Of a stretch of 17,500 nucleotides of DNA, positions 9,011-17,080 are shown piece after piece. The stretch is from Chromera velia (taxonomy: Eukaryota > Sar > Chromeraceae), in the NCBI GenBank assembly GCA_018398765.1, contig JAHBMJ010000709.1, forward strand, positions 57,979 to 75,478. Direction: 5' to 3'. Position 1 is the first letter of the stretch. Every line of letters starts with the position of its first letter. Below the pieces are notes generated by a model, which searched no databases, had not been told where the DNA came from, and worked only from the letters and a program-made list of their open reading frames with translations. Both the position numbers and the translations under genes were made by a program.

Positions 9011-9470
9011 GGATGAAGCACAAGGGTTCTTGCCATAGGTGCGTTAGCCTGAGTTCTTCACTTTGATCCCAAAAATTCTTCGACGACTCGTATGGCCAAA
9101 GACTACAAAATGCGTTCACAAGGACGGCTTGGATGTTGATGGACAAAACAAGGTGCGCGTGATAGAAGGAAAAATGCGTGTGGAGGAACTTGAAAATAGA
9201 ATGCGTTCAGGTGAAGCAGCATCAATGTGAACATGTGAAAAAAGACATGAAGACCGAAGATGCTCCGAGGCACAAGCTTAGGGTTCTCACTCAGACTGTC
9301 TGGCTCGGTAATAATCATGTGTGCAATGGCATATAAACAGAGTGTGCTCATTCACAGGGGGAAGAAGACTGCGGTGCTCAAGGGCAAGCAGAATGTATAT
9401 GGTCAGGGGAGCACAAGGATCGAATACTCAGGAACAAGAAGAACGCAGTGTGCAGGGGACTGAGGAATAA
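9011..9470. other. Non-repetitive spacer between satellite blocks
   Basis: About 460 bp without the A, B or C motifs. Only short ORFs without recognisable domains are present. I see nothing I can assign. Confidence 0.5.
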
Positions 9471-9471
9471 G

Positions 9472-10000
9472 TGTGTGACCCGGTGATGATCCGGTGTGAT
9501 CGTGTTCGCATGGGCAGGAAGCAGAAAGAATGTGCACAGGAGCACAAGTCAGAGAGAATGTGCGCACGGGCACAAGTCAGAGAGAATGTGCATAGAGGCA
9601 TGAGTCAGACAGAACGTATGCATGGGCACCAGTCAGAGAGAATGTGCGCATAGGCATGAGTCAGAGAGAATGTGCGCAGAGGCACGAGTCATGACGAGTC
9701 AGACAGAACGTGTGTATGGGCACCAATCAGAGAGGATATGCGCAGGAACACTAGGCAGGGACATGAGTTAGAGAGAATATGCGCAGGGGCACGAGGAATG
9801 AGTGCAAATGTGTGTGACCGGGTGCATGATGATCCGGTATCATCGTGTGTGTGGGGTACGAGTCAGACAGAATGTGCGTAAGGGCATGAGTCAGAGAGGG
9901 GCACGAGTTAGAGATGCGAATGTGTATGACTGGGTGATGATCCGGTATTATCGTGTGTGCAGGGCATGAGTCAGACAGAATGCGGCAGGGGTATAAAGAA
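9472..10000. repeat. Satellite family A, right block, with an interspersed ~45-bp repeat
   Basis: There are more than ten degenerate ~30-bp units with GGGCACGAGTCAGAGAGAAT or close variants from about 9520. Three copies of a different ~45-bp segment containing GATGATCCGGT and ATCGTGT sit at about 9472-9515, 9811-9852 and 9920-9960, and punctuate the array. Confidence 0.8.
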
Positions 10001-10268
10001 TACGTGTTCACGGGCATCGATTGAAACAGAGCTCCCACTCGACCCAAGGCACAAAGAATGGGCAGGGGCAAAAAGGAGAGTTCACACTTGACTCAAAGCT
10101 GTCATGAAGAATCTTTGTGCATAGGGGCACACGATGGAGTTTATGCTCAACTCAACGCACAACCAAGAAGAGAATTCACCACTCAGCTCACAGTTAAGGA
10201 CACAAAACGCGTGGTATGATAAAAGACAGAAGCATGAACCACAGTCGAACCAATCCACCCTAAAATGA
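10001..10268. other. Spacer after satellites
   Basis: A few units such as GGGGCA and ACTCAA-GC recur loosely (for example about 10030 and 10090), suggesting a degraded edge of the array. No gene is supported. Confidence 0.4.
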
Positions 10269-11212
10269 AGGAGGCTGGTTGCTGGGTGCTCATGGAGCTG
10301 GATCAAACGAAGCAGACTCTTCCACACGAGGGGTTGTCCGTTCGCTTTCACCAACTGTTTCACAGACGGTCTTTCAGATTCTCTTCTCTCACTGCTCTTG
10401 CTGTTGCTTCTGTTGGAATGTATCTTTCTTGCTGAAATATTGTTTGGAGACGGTGAGTGGTGGCGATATGCGGCGACGACGCTCAAACGCTCGGCTAAAG
10501 GCTCTGCAGGCGCCGCCACGCCTTCCATACAAACTACACTCACTCTGCATGACCAGAATACAGTAGGACATAAGGGTTTGCCCTTGCAGATCAGCAGAAT
10601 GCGGGTGTGGTTGCACAGAAACGGGCATCACGAATTGAACCTGATCCAATTGTGATTGAGGAGGAGGGAGAAGGGGGTGGGGAGGAAGAGACGGAAGGGG
10701 AGAGCAAGGGGGGATCGTTGAAGAGGGGGTCGTTAAAGAGGGGAAGGAAGCGGGAGAAAAGAGACGAAGAAGGGGACAGGGGAATGGGAGCGGGGGGTGT
10801 AGCAGGTGGTGCGGTAGCCACAGCTGCTATCGATAATAGACGCAGAGGGAGAGAAGAAGATGAAGGAGAGGCAGAGGTAAGCAGACCAAAAAGAGCATTT
10901 TTGGGGTGTGCTCAGCCAGTAAGACCTGCATGAGGTGGTCAAAACCCTGCACCCCAGAGGATTTTCCCTCTTTTTCAGACCGCAAATCGACTCGCCACTA
11001 ATTTGCAGCAGCGAACAGTTTTTTCAGTGTCACAGCAGTTCAGTTCTTCTTCTTCTTCTTCCTCTTCCTCTTCCTCTTCCTCTTCCTTTTCTTCTTCTTC
11101 CACAAGAGGAGGCGGCAGAGGAAGGGAAGCCGCTAATACGAGAGAGCGGGGAGGGAGGAGCAGGGGAAGGCCGAAAAGAGTTTTTAAACAGCCTGGAAAC
11201 AGTGCAAAGTGA
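10269..11212 (+). CDS. Possible spliced gene: hydrophobic segment, acidic/basic low-complexity region, C-terminal AT-hook
   Basis: Seen: an open stretch ending at 10452 encodes SLLSLLLLLLLECIFLAE and meets a strong donor, G|GTGAGT. An exon 10590-10876 follows TTGCAG and ends GAG|GTAAGC. A last exon 10979-11212 follows a long T/C tract and TTTCAG. Phases agree at both junctions (1/1 and 0/0). The product is low complexity: Glu/Gly-rich, then LKRGRKREKR, a Gly/Ala stretch, a poly-Ser tract from a TCT/TTC microsatellite (about 11042-11100), and RGRPKRVFKQ near the end, a canonical AT-hook core (GRP between basic residues). Known: AT-hooks bind the minor groove of AT-rich DNA. No ATG exists in the frame of the first segment, so the 5' end is unresolved. 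An ATG in another frame at 10292 gives a 48-residue ORF. A chance combination cannot be excluded. Confidence 0.35.
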
Positions 11213-11292
11213 GAGAAAAGGCTAGTCACAACTGATTGAGGCCTTTAGTGATTCAAAGACTCCGTTATTTTTGCTAAAGAGTCTTCTTATAC

Positions 11293-11388
11293 AAGTTAGT
11301 ATAACTGTTACCGTACGTTTTAGGACTTTACCACTTTATAGAAGTTAGGATAACGGTTACCAGGAGCTTTAGCACTTTAACCCTAACT
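11293..11388. repeat. Imperfect ~49-bp direct repeat
   Basis: AAGTTAGTATAACTGTTACC at 11293 and AAGTTAGGATAACGGTTACC at 11342 each continue into a related AGGAC/GAGCTTTA-CACTTTA stretch. This gives two diverged copies offset by 49 bp. Confidence 0.75.
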
Positions 11389-11790
11389 AACGGAGGGCGC
11401 AAACTAAGCGATCCTTTGGTGATTGATTCTTTGTATACAAACAAGATGCAAGCGCATGAGAGGAAAAGAAGAAAAGAAGGTTGAGAAAATAGGGGGCAAA
11501 TTAATGGGGAGGGTCTCTTTGAAGTTGTTTTCTGCCGTCAAAGGGTAGCCTTTGTCACGGGGACAAACTTTTAGAAAGTTTTTGCCCTGTCTCTCCCCTC
11601 TTTTCGTTATTCTCCAAGTCCTACTCTACCGCCGCTTGAGAAATTGTAAGGGCTCAATATGGAGGTGCCCGCTACCAAACCCGCCGCCGCATCTTATTGA
11701 GATACGCGGGGCGGGCGCGCCGCATGGATTTATGGAATAGTGATCGCATGTTGATTGAAGCATGATTGAATACGAATCAAACAGACTGAT

Positions 11791-11825
11791 TGATAAGAAG
11801 GAAGACGTTCTTCTTCTTATCAGTC
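11791..11825. repeat. Inverted repeat / hairpin
   Basis: TGATAAGAAG (11791-11800) pairs with CTTCTTATCA (ending at 11822) across a short centre GAAGACGTTCTT that is itself partly self-complementary. It lies in the unassigned region before gag. Confidence 0.7.
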
Positions 11826-12201
11826 CTCTCTGTATGAATGATTTGCATCCTCCTATAGTAAGTTCTCTTCTACGCTAGAGCCTAGTACCTTACAGTCCAG
11901 TGTGTCACGATCTGATTGAGTCAAACCGGAATTTTCAAAAATAGTGTAGACTCATGTAGAGAAGAGAAGACTCCAGAAAGAGCAGCAAGTAGCTGAGGCT
12001 GCAGCAGCCGCAGCCGGTATACCAACGGGTTCAGGAGAGATGATTGTTTTCTCCAAAAGCGATTTGTAGGCCCTGATTGATTCCTCAGTGCAGAGAGGAA
12101 TTAAAGAAAAGATGGCTGTTCTCGTCCCGTCACTCTCATAAGCCCCGTCTCCTGTTGCTCGTATTAATTCTCCTCCAGAGAATGAGGAGCAGGCCCCTTC
12201 T

Positions 12202-12804
12202 ATGTCCGCTTCTTCTTCCTACTGCTACGTGAAAGTTAACTTCGGTGCTGTGCCTCAGATGCAGAACAAGCAGCACATTAAGGAGTGGAAGCAGAAGTGG
12301 CAGAACTTTTGTAACGACCAGCTACCGAGAGAACGCTTTGTTTCGGACAAGAGTTGGAGGAATAAAATGAAGGTCTGCTTCGACAAGCTCAAGAACTCGG
12401 AGATGAACCGTGACATCCAGAGATTTAACTTGCTGGATCGGGGCGTGCTTGCCGAGAACATTCCCTGCGCACTCCGAAAAGAGTACGGTCTTCTCACCTT
12501 CAAGGTCGAAAGCAAGATCGCCCTTCACATTCAGTTCTTCCCGTATCATTGTGACAAGATAGACAAGGACGGCCTCCCCGTTGTTTGCTCTGATCTCGTT
12601 TTCTCTTACTATACTATTCACAAGAGGCTGGATGAGCTTCTTTGTGACGCGTCCAAAGAGAAGTACTACATCGATGAAGACGGTCTCGTCCCCAACATCC
12701 TGAATTCGTTCACTCGAGTCCAGTATAAGGAGATCCTTCGTGCTCTTCTCGACGAAGTGTTTGAGGAGTTGGACAACGTTGCCGAACTCAATGACCTCTT
12801 GTGA
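12202..12804 (+). CDS. Gag-like protein, N-terminal part, truncated by MITE insertion
   Basis: A 200-codon ORF from ATG 12202. Its final stop TGA (12802-12804) lies inside the inserted element, whose first base is 12800, so native coding ends at 12799. The product is hydrophilic and helix-rich (HIKEWKQKWQNFC; YKEILRALLDEVFEELDN). I recognise no family, and the Gag call rests on position. Skipping 12800-13134 (the element plus one CTCT copy) continues the same frame into the Cys/His segment at 13158. Upstream, the frame remains protein-like back to about 11950 (for example VLVPSLS then APSPVARINSPPE) but holds TAG at 12067 and TAA at 12139, so the original start was probably earlier. Its codon use is richer in C-ending codons than the downstream ORF. 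An unrelated captured host gene is the alternative. Confidence 0.55.
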   Translation: MSASSSYCYVKVNFGAVPQMQNKQHIKEWKQKWQNFCNDQLPRERFVSDKSWRNKMKVCFDKLKNSEMNRDIQRFNLLDRGVLAENIPCALRKEYGLLTFKVESKIALHIQFFPYHCDKIDKDGLPVVCSDLVFSYYTIHKRLDELLCDASKEKYYIDEDGLVPNILNSFTRVQYKEILRALLDEVFEELDNVAELNDLL

Positions 12805-13130
12805 TGTCCTACTTGGGCACATCGATTTGTTCCGGGGCCCTGGGTCCTGCGTGGCCTGCTTTGCGCGGCCCTGGCCCATTAATTGCTTTGCCCGCGGGCA
12901 GCCCTAGGCGCCCGCGGCTGGTCTAAATGGCTGTAAGGCCCGCTGTGTGATGTCCTACTTGGACACGCCAGGAGCCGCGGGAGGCGGCGGGCCTTACAGC
13001 CATTTAGACCAGCCACAGGCGCCTAGGGCTGCCCGCAGGCAAAGCAATTAATGGGCCAGGGCCGCGCGAAGCAGGCCACACAGGACCCAGGGCCCCAGAA
13101 CAAATCGATGTGCCCAAGTAGGACATCACA
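12800..13130. mobile_element. MITE / foldback element, 144-bp terminal inverted repeats, 4-bp target duplication
   Basis: Arms 12800-12943 and 12987-13130 are reverse complements with 138 of 144 positions matching, around a 43-bp centre. The termini are TGTGATGTCCTA and TAGGACATCACA. CTCT flanks both sides (12796-12799 and 13131-13134), consistent with a 4-bp duplication. There is no coding capacity, so it must be mobilised in trans. TGT...ACA ends with a 4-bp duplication suit Ginger-type DNA transposons as I recall that family, but this is only an inference. The centre holds a third copy of the terminal sequence at 12946-12966 in left-end orientation. Confidence 0.88.
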
Positions 13131-13143
13131 CTCTCTCTTTCCC

Positions 13144-13161
13144 GCATCAAATTTTTGATGC
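13144..13161. repeat. Short perfect palindrome next to the MITE
   Basis: GCATCAAA and TTTGATGC form an 8-bp stem around TT, 13 bp after the end of the MITE and inside the gag frame. It may be incidental. Confidence 0.6.
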
Positions 13162-13508
13162 TGCGAAAGATCCTCAAGAAATTCGCTCTGACGGATAGCC
13201 CTCAGACAGAGCTGCAGGAGCAGGAGAGGGAGAGGGGTTCACAGGGTGTGGAGAGGGCAAACAGGGCGGCCGAGGGGGTAAATGGGGGGGGGCAGAGCTC
13301 CTCCGGCTCACAAGACTCCCCTCCTGTCTGTCAGATGTGTGGAAATAGACACGTTAGTACCTGCAGAGCCACCCTCGACGGTGCTTCCCCCTGCAAGGCA
13401 TGTGGGGAGAAGGGGCATTGGGATAAGGCCCCTGTCTGCAAGAAGAATGGGGAGCAGGGGACCGGGGGGGGGGAGGTGCAGCAGTGCCTGACCACGCTCG
13501 GGCTTTAA
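13158..13508 (+). CDS. Gag C-terminal part with two Cys/His zinc-knuckle-like motifs
   Basis: The frame runs from ATG 13158 (or upstream through the MITE junction) to TAA at 13506. The product starts MLRKILKKFAL, continues with a Gln/Glu/Gly-rich linker, then CQMCGNRHVSTC (CX2CX3HX3C) and, from 13392, CKACGEKGHWDKAPVC (CX2CX4HX6C). Known: Gag zinc knuckles of copia and retroviruses are CX2CX4HX4C and bind the element RNA. These two depart from that spacing, the second by two residues before the last Cys. The protease lies in the next frame (+1), so a shift is needed between about 13480 and 13508. Whether that is decay, a sequencing error in the long G-runs (about 13464 and 13525), or programmed frameshifting cannot be told from one copy. 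Confidence 0.65.
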   Translation: MLRKILKKFALTDSPQTELQEQERERGSQGVERANRAAEGVNGGGQSSSGSQDSPPVCQMCGNRHVSTCRATLDGASPCKACGEKGHWDKAPVCKKNGEQGTGGGEVQQCLTTLGL

Positions 13509-13644
13509 GAAGGGTGTGCAAGTTGGGGGGGGGATCCGCCTCGAAAATTCTTTCGCCCCTCTCAGTGATAACGATGATACAGGTAGAGAGGAGAAAAGGA
13601 AGGAGCATGTGGAGGCAGCGGGGAGCAGAGGGAAGTCAAGATAG

Positions 13645-15163
13645 GTGTGGAGAAAGAAGTCCCCTGTTGCCGATACGGGTTGTAGTCGGCATTTGATTGG
13701 GGGGGATCTCGAGGACTCGATTGTTTCCCGCAGGCCCTGTGAGTTCAAGTATGAGGAGGCCTTGGGGGGAGAGATGGTGTGTGCTGAGGAGGTGGAGGCA
13801 TCACCTCTGCTTGAGGGGGTGGACGGAGAGCCCGTTTGTCCTCTTCTGAGAGGGGCCTTCAAATCGTCAGTCCCTGTGTCTCTCCTCTCAGTGAGGGGTT
13901 GCAGGATGCAGAAAGTGGACCCTCCCTTTTGGGTTGAATTTCCTGGCAAGGGGGGTGGTGCAGTGAGAGCTCGTTTGTATGAGAGAGATGGGGTGCATGT
14001 AGTGCATGTTCTCTCTCCGTCATCTTCTTCTCCTCCCTCTGAATCTTATTTGAGTGCAGACAGAAAGGACTATGTGTACCTGACCATTGTTTCAGATTCT
14101 TTTTCTTTTGTTTCTTCAGGCACCGATGAGGCTGCCAGGGAGCGGATGCCCGACAAGGCGAAGCTTTCTGTCTCATGGGCACAGCAATGCACAGAGCACA
14201 TGTCCCCTGCAGAGTTGAATTTGTAGCATAGTAGGTTTGGGCATGCGACAGGGAAACGGCTCTATGCATGCTTCAGAGAGAAAAGCATAGCACACCGAGT
14301 GACGGTAGAAGAGTGCAGAAAAGGAATTGACTGCAGGGAGTGCAGAGAGGTCAATGCAGAGATAAGACAGACACCAGCCAGGCAAGGAAGGCGGGTACCA
14401 GAGAGATTAGGATCTCATTGGACACAAGATCTTCTCTTTTTGTCTGGAGGGGTGCCAGCAAGTCTTCTAACTGAAAGAAAAGGAAGACTGATGGATGGGC
14501 AGATTCTTGGATACAAGGCACAGACAGTCAGACATCTCTGTTCGGTCGTGCGTCGCTTTGAGCCTCGCTGTGGAAAGATGGAGGTTGTACAGACAGATAA
14601 TAGAAAAGAGTTCTCGAGAGATAAGAAAGGGCAGTACGATCGCTTTTGTCAGGAAGAGAGAATTTTTCACCAGAGGGGGGGTGGACTACACCCCTCAACA
14701 TCAGGGCCAGGGGGAGAGAGCAAATCGAACAGTGAAGCGTCTCCTTCGGAAGGTGAAGAGACAAACCGGTCTTCCCCCCTACACCGAAAAGTGGCTGTTC
14801 CAGAGGGTGGTTCAAGAATTGAACAATTGCGTCTCGACTGTCACCGGTAAGTCCCCTGTTTGTACTTTTTTTGGAGAAGAACGTGCAGCAGAGATTCTTT
14901 CCATCACTGTTGGTGATCGTGTGTGTGTATACGATACCCGTCTGAGAAAGAAAGACGAAGAGCCTGTGCATGGTGTCGAAGGCTTCTTTAGAGGAATCAA
15001 AAATTCAAATGTGGTGAAGGTAATAATTAGAAAGAATAATGGTTGGAAGCCCATTCATATTCCTCCCTCTTCTATCTCACTTGTTACGTGGAGAGGCATG
15101 AATCGCAAACTGTTTGACTGTTCTCTCTCTTCCCCTGGGGAATCGAAAGGAGAGGGGGGGTAG
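13645..15163 (+). pseudogene. Copia pol: aspartic protease and integrase, broken by a stop and a frameshift
   Basis: Segment 1 (13645-14226) has protease motif DTGCSRHLIG at 13672, as in the copia D(S/T)GAS-H signature, and ends at TAG 14224. The same frame resumes at once with the integrase zinc finger: HSRFGH at 14227, then CREC at 14332-14343. Catalytic candidates are D at 14428 (TQDLLFL) and D at 14596 (QTDNRKEF). At the G7 run 14675-14681 the frame moves by one base. The continuation has YTPQHQGQGERANRT, with the catalytic E at 14714, matching the copia pattern YTPQ-NG-AER-NRT. The C-terminal integrase part (GDRVCVYDTRLRKKDEEP) reaches TAG 15161. Function: processing of the polyprotein and insertion of element cDNA. 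This copy should yield neither enzyme from a single frame. Confidence 0.8.
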
Positions 15164-15172
15164 GGTGGGAAT

Positions 15173-17080
15173 ATGAATGATTCTTTTTCTTCTTACTCGT
15201 CTTCTCCTTCTCTTTCTGGGGTGTCTCCAGGATTGGAGGATAAGGGGAGGGGGTCAGATGAGGTGGATGATGGGGCCTTCTCAGATATTGATGTTGAGGA
15301 GGTGCCTTGCGATGCGGGAGATCGTCCTCCTGCAAAGTTCTTTTCTTCTTTCGCGTCTGCTCGTTTCTTTCCTTCTGTCTCTCACACGGCTGCTCAACTG
15401 TATGAGCGCCATGTTGCAACTTCAGTGTCGTCGGACATAGGAGGTGCACAGCCTTTCTCTTTTCCCCTTCAGAGCCCTGCAGGCATACAAATTCAGACAG
15501 GTCAGCTCGAGATGTATGCACAGCAGGAGGAGGGAGAGGAAGGGGAGAGAGAGGAAAGAAAGGAAGCAGAGAGGGACTCAGAGCCCAGAAGGGGGGCCAG
15601 ACGGCTGCCAAAGAGAAAGGAAAGAGAAGACGGAGGGGATGTGCCTCCGTTCCCTGTCGCTGAAGACGTTGAGGTGGATTGGGGGGTAGACAGCGATGGG
15701 AATGCGCTTCATACGCAGGAAGGTAGAGAGGAAGTGCAGGCTGCACAAGATAATGAAGAGAAGGAAGAAGCGCTGAGAGAGCGTCTAGTGAAATTAAAAG
15801 AAGAGCTCGCTCGCATGATTGCGGAAAAGGAGAAGAAGAGACGTCCCCTCCCTCGGATCGTTCCCGTTGATCCGACTGTAGTCAAAAAAATGATGAGTCA
15901 CGTGAATCCTCGAAAAGGACACATTGATGCAACCAATGAAGAGGTCAAGAGTGGTAGTCATGAGAAAGGAATGCTTGATAAGCTGCAGCGTTTCTTGGAT
16001 GAAACGGTCTTCCGTCGGGGGGTGCGTGTCCCAAAAGGCAGGAAAGTCATGAGGTGTCGATGGGTCCTGACTTGGAAACTAAAAGGGGGAAAGAGAGTCG
16101 CAAAAGCGCATCTGGTTGTGAAGGGATTCCAAGACGATAGGAAGGACCTGCAGACATACTCAGGGACAGCTGATTGGTGGTCTGTCTTGCTTGTACTTTC
16201 ATTTGCGGCAACAAAGGGATGGGGGTACGCAAAGTCGGATGTTCATACTGCATTTCTGACTGCTGAAATGAAGGATGAAGTGTATGTTCGGTTGCTCGAC
16301 AAACTTCCCGCAGGTCTGCCTGAGTGGATGAAAACAGGGTCGGTCTTTCATTTGAATAAAGCGATATATGGACTCAAAGATGCCCCTCATCTATACACTC
16401 AGAGCTTCAGAAAGATGGCGAAGGAGGAAGGGTGGAAAGAGCTGAGAGAGACTGTGTTTGTCAAGAAGGGTGAGAAAGGAGAGATCATCGCAATCATGCT
16501 GATGCATGTGGATGATTTGCTTATCTTTACTGCCAATCCACTCATTCACTTTGCTCCCATTCAGAAGAGGCTCAAGATGGACGAGCCTGAGTTATTGGAA
16601 GAAGGAGAGAGTTTCGAGTATGTGGGAATGACTCTCACTCGCACGCGTGAGGGGTACAAAATTGGACAGAAAGCCTACCTTGACTCAATTGAAATAGATG
16701 AGAAGAAGTTGCTCAGGGGAAGATTGAATGCATCTCTTCTTAAGCCTCCTGAAGAGGGAGAAGTGTTGGAGGATCTCATTCCGTTAATGCAGAAATGCAC
16801 AGGGGTTATGGGGTGGGTTGTTCGCACTCTTCCTTCCATCTCTTTTCTCTTCAGCGAGCTGTCCCGATGGTCCACTCGGCCTTCTGCAGAGAAGGTTAAG
16901 GGGGTGCTACGTCTCCTTTTATATGCTCAAGAAACGGAATGGCCTCTTGTCTTCACTCGCTGCCATAATCCTAAGATTGTTAACTTTCATGACGGTTCTT
17001 TTTCTCTTTCTCGGGGAGAAGGGAGGGCAGGGTATGAGGCGTTCCTTGTAGATCAGAGCGAGTCAATTGGATCCATGTGA
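15173..17080 (+). CDS. Copia reverse transcriptase with start of RNase H, interrupted by TGA
   Basis: A 635-codon ORF in the same frame as the preceding integrase end; only TAG 15161 and three codons separate them, so the ATG at 15173 need not be a natural start. Residues 1-270 are a variable linker (Ser-rich, then a Glu/Arg-rich 118-150). The RVT_2-type RT follows: CRWVLTWKLKGG (295), KAHLVVKGFQ (311), SDVHTAFL with catalytic D356, IYGLKDAP (398), and MHVDDLLIF with D447 and D448 (HVDD in place of the common YVDD). KAHLVVKGF has His where copia usually has Arg. RNase H starts with NFHDGSF (D607) and is cut by TGA 17078. Function: copies element RNA into cDNA. RT itself appears intact in this copy. 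Confidence 0.9.
   Translation: MNDSFSSYSSSPSLSGVSPGLEDKGRGSDEVDDGAFSDIDVEEVPCDAGDRPPAKFFSSFASARFFPSVSHTAAQLYERHVATSVSSDIGGAQPFSFPLQSPAGIQIQTGQLEMYAQQEEGEEGEREERKEAERDSEPRRGARRLPKRKEREDGGDVPPFPVAEDVEVDWGVDSDGNALHTQEGREEVQAAQDNEEKEEALRERLVKLKEELARMIAEKEKKRRPLPRIVPVDPTVVKKMMSHVNPRKGHIDATNEEVKSGSHEKGMLDKLQRFLDETVFRRGVRVPKGRKVMRCRWVLTWKLKGGKRVAKAHLVVKGFQDDRKDLQTYSGTADWWSVLLVLSFAATKGWGYAKSDVHTAFLTAEMKDEVYVRLLDKLPAGLPEWMKTGSVFHLNKAIYGLKDAPHLYTQSFRKMAKEEGWKELRETVFVKKGEKGEIIAIMLMHVDDLLIFTANPLIHFAPIQKRLKMDEPELLEEGESFEYVGMTLTRTREGYKIGQKAYLDSIEIDEKKLLRGRLNASLLKPPEEGEVLEDLIPLMQKCTGVMGWVVRTLPSISFLFSELSRWSTRPSAEKVKGVLRLLLYAQETEWPLVFTRCHNPKIVNFHDGSFSLSRGEGRAGYEAFLVDQSESIGSM

Larger units (their letters stand above)
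11213..11945. other. Region before gag; possible 5' LTR not demonstrable
   Basis: There is no recognisable gene. An LTR and primer binding site are expected somewhere here if the copia element is otherwise complete. The right LTR is outside the window, so direct comparison is impossible, and I found no convincing PBS. The only structures seen are a ~49-bp direct repeat (11293-11388) and a hairpin near 11791-11825. Confidence 0.4.

Noticed and set aside
11641-11690. TGGAGGTGCCCGCTACC as a primer binding site
   Set aside because: It starts TGG but does not match a tRNA 3' end I can recognise, and no LTR boundary sits just before it.
14224-14226. Nuclear genetic code with TAG/TAA read as Gln
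   Set aside because: TGA also interrupts the same element, and host genes here end normally at TAG/TAA/TGA without needing readthrough. Decay is simpler.
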